Assembly (NCBI GenBank): GCA_014649555.1
Contig: BMTG01000017.1
Location: 62,001 to 126,000, forward strand
Reading direction: 5' to 3'
DNA: 64,000 nucleotides
Origin: Streptomyces globisporus
Lineage (GTDB): Bacteria > Actinomycetota > Actinomycetes > Streptomycetales > Streptomycetaceae
The number at the start of each line of letters is the position of its first letter. Positions within the stretch are counted from its first letter, which is position 1. Position numbers and translations under genes: made by a program. The notes under the pieces were generated by a model. It did not search any database. It saw only the letters and a program-made list of their open reading frames with translations, and had not been told where the DNA came from. Of this stretch, positions 24,911 to 32,457 are shown in pieces.

Positions 24911-25387
24911 TCAGCGCTTCTTCGGGATGCGGGGGCGGGAGGTGTCCGCATACGGGCCGAGCGGCCGCGGCGAGGGCCCGGCGGACGGCGGAGCACCGCG
25001 TCGGCCGCCGGGCCCGGCGCTCCGGGACGCCTCCGGCTCCGGTCGGCACCCCCGGCTGCGCAGCTCCGCGCCCGGGAGGGTGGCGGCGACCCGCAGGACG
25101 CGGAGGAGCCCGGCGGCGCTCAGGATCTCGCTAGCCTTGTCGTGCCCGGCCACCACGGCCATCGAGATGCCGCGCTCCCCGGCCTGGCCCCGTACCCGCA
25201 GGAGGACTCCAAGGGCCCGGGGGGTGAGCAAGGGGGTCTTGATATCCACAATGATCGCCCGGGGCCCGCAGCACGGCAGCAGGCGGACGATCTCGCGCTC
25301 GATCGCCGCCTCGTTGTCGAGGTCGACCACTTCGCCGAGTTCCACGACCAGGTGCGCGGCGTCGAGGTGATAGCTGAGCAGGAACAT
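24911..25387 (-). CDS. STAS-domain protein (anti-sigma-factor-antagonist type)
   Basis: 158 residues. Residues 1-~105 have the STAS layout: LSYHLDAAHLVVELGEVVDL, then EREIVRLLPCCGPRAIIVDIKTPLLTPRALGVLLRV, then GISMAVVAGHDKASEILSAAGL. At the usual phosphoacceptor site (D-[ST]-S/T before the second helix) the sequence reads KTPLLTPRA, so Thr is available and the classic Ser is not. A disordered Pro/Arg-rich tail of ~50 residues ends PRIPKKR. STAS proteins bind RsbW-type kinases and free a sigma factor. The gene lies between the two GAF-ANTAR paralogues and 3 kb from a SigB-type sigma gene; no RsbW kinase is in the window. GGAG lies 5 bases before the ATG. Confidence 0.7.
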   Translation of the reverse strand: MFLLSYHLDAAHLVVELGEVVDLDNEAAIEREIVRLLPCCGPRAIIVDIKTPLLTPRALGVLLRVRGQAGERGISMAVVAGHDKASEILSAAGLLRVLRVAATLPGAELRSRGCRPEPEASRSAGPGGRRGAPPSAGPSPRPLGPYADTSRPRIPKKR

Positions 25388-25499
25388 GAGCACTCCAGGG
25401 AAGCAGGGCTGAGTGCGCGGCCGCTTCCTGACCTGCGTATCGCGCGTATGCCCGTTCGTCGGCGCTCGACACCTGTACGACGGCGACAGGCGCGGGGCG

Positions 25500-25524
25500 G
25501 TGTCCACGTTCCCGGAGGGGGTAC
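25500..25524 (+). promoter_or_regulatory. Weak SigB-type promoter candidate before the second GAF-ANTAR gene
   Basis: GTGT, 15 bases, GGGTAC on the plus strand. The -10 word is exact for this class; the -35 differs at one base from GTTT. The start codon is 75 bases downstream of the -10. Confidence 0.35.
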
Positions 25525-25598
25525 GGGCAGGGAGTGACGCGGCACCGCCCGTGGAGTGCCATGCTGGTCCCAGGGTCCAGGCCTGGAAGGAAGCGATC

Positions 25599-26336
25599 AT
25601 GACCGACGACGGAGTGCTCACGCCGGGGCCGCCCGACCTCGTCTCTCTCCTGCTGGACACGGACACGCTGGACGACTTTCTCCATGCGCTGGCCCGCAGC
25701 GCCTTGCTCATGTCGCCCACGGCCGACGGTTGCGGGGTGACTCTGGAGCGTGAGAACCGCCCTCTCACCGTGGCCAGTGCGGGCATCAGCGCACCGCCGC
25801 TGGACGAGGCCCAGTACGGGCAGGACGACGGCCCCTGCCTGGAGGCGCTGCGCGAGGGGCACGAGGTCAGCGTGAGCGATATGCGCGAGGAGGGCCGGTG
25901 GAACGGCTATCCCGCCTTCGCGGTCGCCTCCGGGACCCGGTCTTCGCTGTCGCTGCCGATCGCAGCACGCTCCCATACGGCGGGCGCCCTGAACCTCTAC
26001 TCGCCCAAGGAGAACGGCTTCGCGGACGTCGACCTGGGCGGGCTGCGCGCCCTAGCCGCCCAGGCGACGGGTGCCGTCGCGCTCGCCCAGCGGCTCGCGG
26101 ACACCCGGACCTTCACCGCCGACCTGGAAGCCGCCCTCCAGTCACGCGCCGTGATCGACCAGGCGGCCGGGATCGTCATGAACCAGCGCCGTTGCAGTTC
26201 GGAGGAGGCGCTGAAGACCCTGCGCACCGCGTCGCAGCATCGCAACGTGAAACTCCGGGACCTCTGTGCGCAGTTGGTCAGCAGTGTCTCCGGCGCGCCT
26301 CCCACCGGCGGTCCCGGCCTGCGCCCCCGCCCGTGA
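25599..26336 (+). CDS. GAF-ANTAR RNA-binding antiterminator-type regulator (paralogue)
   Basis: 245 residues starting MTDDGVLTPGPPDLVSLLLD, with GGAAGG 8 bases upstream. The GAF part (DGCGVTLERENRPLTVASAG, DEAQYGQDDGPCLEALREGH, TRSSLSLPIAARSHTAGALN) and the ANTAR part (LQSRAVIDQAAGIVMNQRRC, LKTLRTASQHRNVKLRDLC) match the minus-strand protein at 23584-24312 throughout. The two genes face in opposite directions around a STAS gene, as would result from an inverted duplication. It probably binds RNA leaders of target operons; no matching twin hairpin is obvious nearby. A 15-bp tandem repeat follows its stop codon. Confidence 0.88.
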   Translation: MTDDGVLTPGPPDLVSLLLDTDTLDDFLHALARSALLMSPTADGCGVTLERENRPLTVASAGISAPPLDEAQYGQDDGPCLEALREGHEVSVSDMREEGRWNGYPAFAVASGTRSSLSLPIAARSHTAGALNLYSPKENGFADVDLGGLRALAAQATGAVALAQRLADTRTFTADLEAALQSRAVIDQAAGIVMNQRRCSSEEALKTLRTASQHRNVKLRDLCAQLVSSVSGAPPTGGPGLRPRP

Positions 26337-26337
26337 C

Positions 26338-26367
26338 CTGAGGGCGGACACGCTGAGGGCGGACACG
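26338..26367 (+). repeat. Perfect 15-bp tandem repeat after the GAF-ANTAR stop
   Basis: CTGAGGGCGGACACG occurs twice head to tail, starting one base after the stop codon. It is the second small tandem duplication in this window placed just 3' of a stop codon; the other is at 13430-13491. Confidence 0.9.
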
Positions 26368-26392
26368 TACGGCCGAACGTCGGCCCGGGCAT

Positions 26393-26416
26393 GTTTGGCC
26401 TCCGTTGCGGGGGTAC
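26393..26416 (+). promoter_or_regulatory. SigB-type promoter for the small-protein/HAD operon
   Basis: GTTT (26393-26396), 14 bases, GGGTAC (26411-26416). This is an exact match to the stress-sigma consensus. The first gene starts at 26621, so the leader would be about 200 bases. In it a second, poorer match (GTTT-N14-GGGAAA, 26550-26573) also occurs. Confidence 0.6.
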
Positions 26417-26620
26417 TCCTGCAGCAGGTATCCGGCGTACGCGGAGCTCAGGCGCCGACCGGTTGGGAAAGCAGCCGTCGGCGCCGTCCGCCGGCTTCAG
26501 GGAGTTACTCCCTGTCCACGTCTCCAGGAGCGTTGTTCCGGTGCGCGCTGTTTAGTGGGATCCGTACGGGAAACGCGGGGGTCGTCCCCGAGACGGACGA
26601 GACGGAGTGAGGAGCACGTC

Positions 26621-26947
26621 ATGCCGGCCGGATCGAACAAGAAGCGTGAACGGCAGTACGAGCACATCAAGGAGAGCCAGGAGGAACAGGGCGCGTCGAA
26701 GAGCCGGGCGAAGGAGATCGCGGCCCGGACCGTCAACAAGCAGCGCGCCCGGTCCGGCGAGTCGGAGACGGCGAGCAGGACGTCGACGCAGGACAGGAAG
26801 TCCGCCTACGAGCGCGGCGGCGAACGCTCCCACAAGGGTGCGCAGGGTCCCACGAAGGACCAGCTCTACGCCGAGGCGAAGAAGAAGAACATCGACGGGC
26901 GATCCTCCATGAACAAGGAACAGCTCCGCAAGGCCCTCGGACGCTGA
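26621..26947 (+). CDS. Small basic protein, 'plasmid stabilization protein' type with Rho-N/SAP-like end
   Basis: 108 residues, very rich in Lys, Arg, Glu and Ser: MPAGSNKKRERQYEHIKESQ, then KSRAKEIAARTVNKQRARSG, and the end GPTKDQLYAEAKKKNIDGRS followed by SMNKEQLRKALGR. The last ~35 residues look like a Rho N-terminal or SAP-like helix-extended-loop-helix that binds nucleic acid. Homologues in streptomycetes are commonly labelled plasmid stabilization protein, though no such role is proven. GAGGAG is 7-8 bases before the ATG. It is the first gene of an operon with a DUF5709 protein and a HAD phosphatase, under a SigB-type promoter. Confidence 0.75.
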   Translation: MPAGSNKKRERQYEHIKESQEEQGASKSRAKEIAARTVNKQRARSGESETASRTSTQDRKSAYERGGERSHKGAQGPTKDQLYAEAKKKNIDGRSSMNKEQLRKALGR

Positions 26948-26999
26948 CGGCCGGCACCGCCCCGGTCCGACAGCAGCCCGCACGACGGAGGAGCAGAAG

Positions 27000-27476
27000 A
27001 TGCCCGCAGACGCACGCGGCGACGATGTGTACCAGCCGCAGGACGACGACGGCTCGATTCCCCCGAACGATGAGCTCGACCTGGAGAACACGCTCGACGA
27101 ACGGGATCTGGACGATCAGATGGAGGAGGGCTACAGCCCTCCCGAACGCCCCCTGGGTGTGACCAAGTTCGGCACGACGGGGGCAGAGGAGCGCCAGGGC
27201 GAATCGCTGGACCAGCGGCTCGCCCAGGAGGTCGACGATGTGGAGCCGCCCGCCGGCGACGGCATCGGCGACCTCGCGGATGGCGAGGGGGAACCCCAGG
27301 AAGGATCCACCGTCGAGCCCCGGGCAGGCCGGCTCAGCGGCGCGGACGACGCGACCGGGCGGGGGAACGACATCTTCGCCGAGGACATGGGCATCGACGG
27401 CGGCGCCGCGTCGGCCGAGGAAGCGGCCGTCCATGTCACGGACGAGGCGGACATCCCCCAGGATCGCGACGCCTGA
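27000..27476 (+). CDS. DUF5709 acidic protein
   Basis: 158 residues, strongly acidic and without hydrophobic segments. Typical DUF5709 words are present: GDDVYQPQDDDG, LENTLDERDLDDQMEEGYSP, SPPERPLGVTKFGTT, ESLDQRLAQEVDDVEP, and near the end DMGIDGGAASAEEAAVHVTD. The role of this actinobacterial family is unknown. It looks intrinsically disordered. GGAGGAG lies 7 bases before the ATG, and the gene follows the basic small protein by 52 bases. The pairing of one very basic and one very acidic small protein in the same operon may mean they bind each other, which is only a guess. Confidence 0.8.
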   Translation: MPADARGDDVYQPQDDDGSIPPNDELDLENTLDERDLDDQMEEGYSPPERPLGVTKFGTTGAEERQGESLDQRLAQEVDDVEPPAGDGIGDLADGEGEPQEGSTVEPRAGRLSGADDATGRGNDIFAEDMGIDGGAASAEEAAVHVTDEADIPQDRDA

Positions 27477-27518
27477 CGGCGAGGGAAGTCGGGCGGGCGG
27501 CGAGAGGAACGGCTGAGC

Positions 27519-28187
27519 ATGGCAGGCGCGGCGATCTTCGATGTGGACGGCACGCTCACGGACACCAACCACCTGCACGTGGTGGCGTGGTGGGAGGCGT
27601 TCCGGCAGGCCGGGCACACGGTGCCGATGCCGGACATCCACCGGGCGGTCGGGCTCGGCTCCGGTGACCTGATCGAGCGGCTGCTCGGGGCCGACCGGGA
27701 TCCCGGGCAGGACGAGGCCATCAGCTCCGCGCACACGGTCCTCTACGGAACGTACTTCGACCGGATCCCCGCCTTCCGGCGTGCGGGCGACCTGCTGCGC
27801 ACCCTGGCAGGACGTGACTGGCAGGTCGTCCTCGCCACCTCGGCGAGCGGCGCGGAGCTCGCGGCGCTGCGGCGGGCGGTGGACGCGGACGAGGTCATCC
27901 GGGCCACGGCGAGTTCGGACGACGTGGACCGGGGCAAGCCGTCCGCGGAGCCCGTGGAGCTGGCCTGCCGACTGGCCGGCGTCACTCCGGAGCGGGCGGT
28001 GTTCGTGGGCGACACGGTGTGGGACATGGAGGCGGCGACCCGGGCCGGGGTGGGCGCGGTGGCGCTCCTGTCGGGCGGTATCCCGCGCGCCGACCTGGAG
28101 CGGGCGGGGGCGGACGCGGTCTACCGGGACGTCGCCGACCTGCTCGACCACCTCGACGACAGCCCGTTCGGCCCGGGCCCCGACTGA
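27519..28187 (+). CDS. HAD-superfamily phosphatase (phosphoglycolate phosphatase-like)
   Basis: 222 residues. All four HAD motifs are visible: I, IFDVDGTLTDTN (Asp8 and Asp10); II, VVLATSASG; III, the Lys in DRGKPSAEP; IV, AVFVGDTVWDMEAA. A helical cap (HVVAWWEAFRQAGHTVPMPD, GLGSGDLIERLLG) sits between motifs I and II, giving subclass I as in Gph or beta-phosphoglucomutase. It should hydrolyse a small phosphate ester in the cytoplasm. It lies 42 bases after the DUF5709 gene and probably shares its stress-type promoter. The substrate is not inferable. Confidence 0.88.
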   Translation: MAGAAIFDVDGTLTDTNHLHVVAWWEAFRQAGHTVPMPDIHRAVGLGSGDLIERLLGADRDPGQDEAISSAHTVLYGTYFDRIPAFRRAGDLLRTLAGRDWQVVLATSASGAELAALRRAVDADEVIRATASSDDVDRGKPSAEPVELACRLAGVTPERAVFVGDTVWDMEAATRAGVGAVALLSGGIPRADLERAGADAVYRDVADLLDHLDDSPFGPGPD

Positions 28188-28218
28188 CTCGCCCGGACCG
28201 AAGCCTCGCAGCATTTAC

Positions 28219-28243
28219 GTTTAGCACCCCTTACGACGGGTAT
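28219..28243 (+). promoter_or_regulatory. SigB-type promoter of the sigma factor gene
   Basis: GTTT (28219-28222), 15 bases, GGGTAT (28238-28243). This is the textbook match for SigB-family promoters and lies about 115 bases before the sigma gene start. It predicts that the sigma factor transcribes its own gene or is under a sister sigma factor. Confidence 0.7.
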
Positions 28244-28358
28244 GGGGGGTTTTGTGCTTCGGACAAGAGGCGCGCCCGTGGGATTCCGGGCCGCCTTTGT
28301 CCGACCCGGCGACCTTCCCGCGGCGGCCTGAACGCATCGTCGACGAGGAGTGACCGCC

Positions 28359-29153
28359 ATGCAGGCAGCAACCGCCCCCGAGCCCGACCGCCCTACCGAC
28401 ACGCCATCGCCCGACCGGGCGTTCCGGCGGCTGCGGGCGCTTTCTCCCGGCCCGGAGCGTGACGCGCTGCGCGAGGAGACGATCTGCTCGTGGCTCCCGA
28501 TGGCTCATCGGATCGCGACCCGGTTCCGTCACCGCGGCGAAGCCATGGACGACCTGCGGCAGGTGGCCGCGATGGGGCTCGTCAAGGCGGTCGACCGGTA
28601 CGACCCGGAGCGGGGCAAGGCCTTCGAGACCTACGCCGTACCCACCGTCACCGGGGAACTGAAGCGGCACTTCCGCGACCACACCTGGGACGTCCATGTG
28701 CCGCGCCGCGTCCAGGACCTCCGCAACCGGGTGCGGGTGGCACGCCGCGAGCTGGCGCAGAGCAGCGGGGGCGGGTCCCCGACCTGCGCCGAGATCGCCT
28801 CGGCCACCGGGCTCGGCGAGGAGGACGTGCTGCTGGGACTGGAGGCCCTGGAGAGCTACAGCGCCCTCTCGCTGGACGCCGAACCCGCGGGCGTGGAAGG
28901 CGGTTCGCCCCTGCTCGACCGGCTGGGGTCCTGCGACACGGCCCTGGACACCGCCGTCGACCGTGAGGCCGCCAAGCCGGGGCTGCGGGAGCTTCCGGAG
29001 CGGGAGCGGACGATCCTTTACCTCCGCTACTTCCAGGACATGACCCAGGTTCGGATCGCCGAACGCCTCGGCATCTCGCAGATGCACGTGTCGCGCCTGC
29101 TCAGCCAGTCCTGCGAGCGGGTGCGCGAGGGCGTACTCCAGGGAGCCCCCTGA
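28359..29153 (+). CDS. SigB/SigF/SigG-family RNA polymerase sigma factor
   Basis: 264 residues. Region 2 reads MAHRIATRFRHRGEAMDDLR, QVAAMGLVKAVDRYDPERGK, AFETYAVPTVTGELKRHFRD, with the WDVHVPRR of region 2.4/3 that marks this family. Region 3 is in the middle (PTCAEIASATGLGEEDV), and region 4 ends the protein (LPERERTILYLRYFQDMTQV, IAERLGISQMHVSRLLSQS). The GAGGAG at 28345-28350 favours ATG 28359 over the GTG at 28350. No anti-sigma RsbW-like kinase is adjacent; the STAS protein 3 kb upstream could be part of the control chain. It probably recognises the GTTT-N14/15-GGGTA sites found nearby. Confidence 0.92.
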   Translation: MQAATAPEPDRPTDTPSPDRAFRRLRALSPGPERDALREETICSWLPMAHRIATRFRHRGEAMDDLRQVAAMGLVKAVDRYDPERGKAFETYAVPTVTGELKRHFRDHTWDVHVPRRVQDLRNRVRVARRELAQSSGGGSPTCAEIASATGLGEEDVLLGLEALESYSALSLDAEPAGVEGGSPLLDRLGSCDTALDTAVDREAAKPGLRELPERERTILYLRYFQDMTQVRIAERLGISQMHVSRLLSQSCERVREGVLQGAP

Positions 29154-29193
29154 AGGCCGGGCCCCCTGGCGGGCCGGAGCAGGTCAGGTCAGG

Positions 29194-30286
29194 TCAGGGG
29201 ATGAGCAGAGTCTTGATCATGCCGTCGCCGTTCTTCCGGAACGTGTCGTACGCCTGAGGCCCCTCTTCGAGCGGCAGGTGGTGGGTGGCGAACGAGTCCA
29301 CGCCGAGCAGGTCGCCGTCGATGAGCAGGGGCAGAAGGTCGTCCACCCAGCGTTCGACGTTGGCCTGGCCCATGCGGAGCTGGATCTGCTTGTCGAACAG
29401 GGTGAGCATCGGCATCGGGTCGGCGGAGCCGCCGTACACGCCGGAGACGGAGATCGTGCCGCCCCTGCGCACCAGGTCGATCGCCGTGTGCAGAGCGGCG
29501 AGGCGGTCGACGCCCGCCGTCTCCATCAGGCGCTGCGCGAGAGCGTCGGGCAGCAGCCCGACCGCCGTGTGCGCCGCCTTGGCCACGGGCGTAAAGGCGC
29601 AGGTCGAGGCAGGTGGCGCCGTACCCGCTGACCCGGTCGAGACGCTCGGGGACCAGGCCGACCCCGATGACGAGGCCGACGCCCCGGTGGAGGGCGATCC
29701 TCGCCGCCATGGCGCCGATCGGGCCGAGGCCGAGCACGGTGACGCTGCCGCCGGGCGGGATGTCCGCGTACTCCACGGCCTGCCAGGCGGTGGGCGGGAC
29801 GTCGGAGAGGAAGACGAACCGGTCGTCCGGCGGACCGTCCGGAACCTTGATGGGCAGGGCGTTGCCGAACGGGACCCGCAGATACTCCGCCTGCCCTCCG
29901 GGCACCTGCCCGTAGAGCTTGGTGAACCCGAACAGGGACGCGCCCATCCCGCGCTCACGCACCTGGGTCGTCTCGCACTGGGAGTGCAGCCCCTGCCCGC
30001 ACATGTGGCAGTGGCCGCAGGACACGTTGAAGGGGATCACGACCCGGTCCCCCGGGGTGACGGCGTTGACGTCGGGTCCCACCTCCTCCACCACGCCCAT
30101 GGGCTCGTGCCCGAGGGTGTCGCCGGGGCCGAGGCAGGGCCCGAGCACCTCGCACAGGTGCAGATCGGAGCCGCAGAAGCCGGAGGACGTGATCCTGACG
30201 ATGATGTCCGTCGGGTCCTGGATCCGCGGGTCCGGAACGGTCTCCACCCGGACGTCCCGCCTTCCTTGATAGGTCAACGCGCGCAC
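29194..30286 (-). pseudogene. Zinc-dependent alcohol dehydrogenase, disrupted by deletion and frameshift
   Basis: GTG 30286, with AAGGAG upstream, begins RALTYQGRRDVRVETVPDPR. The catalytic zinc set (FCGSDLH, GHEPMGVVEEVG), the structural four-Cys loop (CGHCHMCGQGLHSQC) and the Rossmann start VTVLGLGPIGAMAARIALH are all intact. At about 29590-29600 the frame changes: the N-terminal frame runs into nonsense after ATCLDLRLYA. The C-terminal part continues in another frame with TPVAKAAHTAVGLLPDALA, GGTISVSGVYGG, QIQLRMGQANVERW and the normal end MIKTLLIP. Compared with ~390-residue relatives, about 30 residues of the cofactor domain are missing at the join. So the gene is probably dead, or the two parts are an assembly error. 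It is convergent with the sigma factor. Confidence 0.75.
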
Positions 30287-30414
30287 GGTCGCACTCCTTT
30301 CCGTACACTCCGGTCGCTTTCGCGGCTTCTCCCGCGAAGGCCGAACGCCGGATTCCCAGCACGTTTGGAACCAAACAGACGGCGGCCGTCGGCGGAACAC
30401 GGTCCGGCCTCTTC

Positions 30415-31446
30415 TCAGGGCGTCAGCGGTGTGCGCAGCGCCGAACGGCCCTCGCGCCAGGCCGCCAGCAGGTGGTCGCCGAGGAGGTCCTCCAGGTGTC
30501 CGGTCGCCTCGATGCCCAGCACGACGTCGGCCGCCAGGCCGGGCTCGTCCTCCAGCAGGCCGCCGATCACCTCGTGGCGCACCACCTGTTCGTGGACCGC
30601 GTCGGCCTCCACGTGCTCGTCGTAGAACCGTTGCGCGGCGGGGCCCGCGCCGACGCGGCGCAGGGCTTCGGCCAGTCGCCTCGACCCGGGGGACGAGGTG
30701 ATCTCCACGGTCGCGAAGTGCCCGACCAGGGCGCCGCGAAGCCGCCGGTGCAGGCCGAAGAGGGACATCATGTTGACGACGGCCAGGGCCTGGGCGGGCG
30801 CGGCGTCCAGATAGCGGCCGTACCGGGCGTCGAGGCCGAGGTCGGTCATCAGGTCGGCGAAGAGCTGGGCGTGGACGTTCTCGGCCCGTCCCGCGCCGAA
30901 TTCGTCGAACTCGACGGCGACCATGCCCGCCTTCGCCCGGCCCCGGAGCCTGGGCACCACCCACAGATGCGGATCGGCCTCCTTGAGGTGGTAGAGGGAG
31001 CGCACGGCGGCGTACTCGCGCAGCTGCCACAGCTCGCCCTCCCGCCGGAGGTGGTGGCTGACGCCGTGGCCGTCGTCCCCGACGGGTTCCAGCTGGAGCT
31101 CGTCCACCGCCCCGGCCACGTCCCGCCCACCCGAGCCGGCGTCGCGCCGCAGCGCGTCCAGGAAGACTGCCTCGGCCACCGCGCGCACGCCGAGCAGGGC
31201 GGGGTCCCATTCCAGGCTCTCGTCCACCCCGGCGAACCCCCGGTAGTGGAGCTCGTACAGGACGTACAGGAGGAGTTGGAGGTCGTCCCCGTACGGGTCG
31301 GAGCGGCGGAGCGCGTCGGCGGCGGGCAGGCGGGTGCCGCTGCCCGCCAGCACGGCGAGGACGTTCTCGCTGAGGGGTCCGCGCGCCGGGGGGAGCTCGG
31401 GGGATGCCGCCGGGCTGTCGCGGGGGGTGGTGGCCTGGGTCGTCAC
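30415..31446 (-). CDS. Iron-containing redox enzyme, heme-oxygenase-like diiron fold
   Basis: 343 residues from the GTG at 31446, which overlaps the stop of the CDGSH gene and has GAGGAGGAG 8 bases upstream. Candidate iron ligands sit where heme-oxygenase-like diiron oxidases/oxygenases (HDO) place them: LYELHYRG (Glu65, His67), AVEFDEFGAGRAENVHAQ (Glu179, His192), and FYDEHVEADAVHEQVVRHE (Glu277/His278, Asp282, His285). Relatives perform N-oxygenation or C-C cleavage of amino acids and fatty acids. It is linked to a two-iron CDGSH protein that may supply electrons. No heme-binding motif is evident. The substrate is unknown. Confidence 0.82.
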   Translation of the reverse strand: MTTQATTPRDSPAASPELPPARGPLSENVLAVLAGSGTRLPAADALRRSDPYGDDLQLLLYVLYELHYRGFAGVDESLEWDPALLGVRAVAEAVFLDALRRDAGSGGRDVAGAVDELQLEPVGDDGHGVSHHLRREGELWQLREYAAVRSLYHLKEADPHLWVVPRLRGRAKAGMVAVEFDEFGAGRAENVHAQLFADLMTDLGLDARYGRYLDAAPAQALAVVNMMSLFGLHRRLRGALVGHFATVEITSSPGSRRLAEALRRVGAGPAAQRFYDEHVEADAVHEQVVRHEVIGGLLEDEPGLAADVVLGIEATGHLEDLLGDHLLAAWREGRSALRTPLTP

Positions 31447-31706
31447 GGTCGTGACTCCTCCTCGCCCTCCTCGGGCTGTCGGCCGTCGGGGCGGTCTTCC
31501 GCGGGCCCGGCGGGCTTGCGGCGGCGGTGGCTGGTGTCGCACCAGGGGTAGGCGCGGCTGCGGCGGCAGGTGCAGATCGCGACGACGAACCGGTCGGACC
31601 GGGTCGTCGTGCCGTCGTCGCCGACGACCTCGACCGGCCCTTCCACCAGGATCGGGCCTTCCCGGTTCACCACCACACGGCGTGGTGTCTCATTCCTTCC
31701 GGCCAC
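31443..31706 (-). CDS. CDGSH iron-sulfur domain protein
   Basis: 87 residues. The CDGSH signature is complete: Cys45-T-Cys47-R-R-S-R-A-Y-P-W-Cys56-D-T-S-His60, the three-Cys one-His set that holds a [2Fe-2S] cluster. The front half is a small beta unit (VNREGPILVEGPVEV, DRFVVAIC) and the tail is disordered and acidic. The GTG at 31706 overlaps the end of the methyltransferase gene by 17 bases; an in-frame GTG at 31676 is a possible alternative. Its stop overlaps the next gene's GTG. The low-potential, proton-coupled cluster makes an electron-transfer role with the adjacent diiron enzyme a fair inference. Confidence 0.88.
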   Translation of the reverse strand: MAGRNETPRRVVVNREGPILVEGPVEVVGDDGTTTRSDRFVVAICTCRRSRAYPWCDTSHRRRKPAGPAEDRPDGRQPEEGEEESRP

Positions 31707-32457
31707 GGATCACCACCAGTTCCTCCCGCTCCAGCCGGTCCCGCAGCAGGCCGCGGTCGCGCAGCCAGGCGGCCCGGCGGCGGGTGACCGGACCGAACGG
31801 GATCGTCACCCGGTCGATCACGGAGACATCGAGACCGGCCGCGGACAGCCGGCCGACCGTCTCCTCCGGGCGGCTCAGCCCCGACTGGACGAGCAGGAGC
31901 AGACCGCCGGGGCGCAGGGCGGTGAAGGCGTCGTCGCAGATGCGGTCGAGGATCACCCGACCGTCGGGGCCCGCGTCCCAGGAGCGGCCGGGCCCGTAGC
32001 GCGGCACGGTCAGGCCGGGGGCCGGGACGTACGGGGGGTTGCTGACGACGGCGTCGAACGTGCGGCCCGGCAGGGCCCGGAGCAGGTCTCCCCTGCGGAC
32101 GGTGACGGGCAGGCGGGCGAGCGCGGTGTTCAGCCGTGCGGACGCCACGGCCCGGCGGCTGATGTCCACCGCGGTGACGCGGGCGCCGAGCCGGGCGGCG
32201 TGCAGGGCCAGCGCGCCGGTCCCGGTGCACAGGTCCAGCAGATCCGTGCCCGGGCCGATTCCCTCGCGGCGCATGGCGAGGGCCAGCAGCAGCGTGTCGG
32301 TCTGCGGGCGGTACACCCCCGGAAGCCGCACGACCCGGCCCGGACGCGGGGCCGCCGCGACCGCCGCCGGGGCCGTGACGGCAGCGTCCGGCAGGGCCTC
32401 CGGCGTGACCGGGTCGCCCTCGCCCTCGGAGAGCCGTACCCCTCGGCCGCCGTTCAA
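31690..32457 (-). CDS. HemK/PrmC-like SAM methyltransferase (NPPY type)
   Basis: 255 residues. SAM motif I is LLDLCTGTGALALHAARLG (~73-91), followed by VTAVDISRRAVASARLN and the catalytic NPPY (140-143) in FDAVVSNPPYVPAPG. This places it with the N5-glutamine/HemK2-type methyltransferases, which modify Gln in release factors or other proteins, or possibly amino nitrogens of small molecules. The best start is a TTG at 32457 that overlaps the preceding stop (TTGA); a GTG inside (RVVRLPG, ~residue 43) is closer to where related proteins begin. It is in an operon with the small basic protein upstream and the CDGSH and diiron genes downstream. Confidence 0.83.
   Translation of the reverse strand: MNGGRGVRLSEGEGDPVTPEALPDAAVTAPAAVAAAPRPGRVVRLPGVYRPQTDTLLLALAMRREGIGPGTDLLDLCTGTGALALHAARLGARVTAVDISRRAVASARLNTALARLPVTVRRGDLLRALPGRTFDAVVSNPPYVPAPGLTVPRYGPGRSWDAGPDGRVILDRICDDAFTALRPGGLLLLVQSGLSRPEETVGRLSAAGLDVSVIDRVTIPFGPVTRRRAAWLRDRGLLRDRLEREELVVIRGRKE

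Noticed and set aside
24444-25370. Plus-strand open frame of 308 codons across the STAS region
   Set aside because: It is antisense to the STAS gene, Arg/Pro/Gly-rich and without a ribosome site.
26550-26573. GTTT-N14-GGGAAA as a second SigB-type promoter
   Set aside because: The -10 departs from GGGTA at the key T, and a better site lies 157 bases upstream, so I did not list it as a feature.
29180-29198. CAGGT short tandem repeat after the sigma gene
   Set aside because: Three and a half 5-base units are too short to carry meaning and occur by chance; it is only a possible slippage site.
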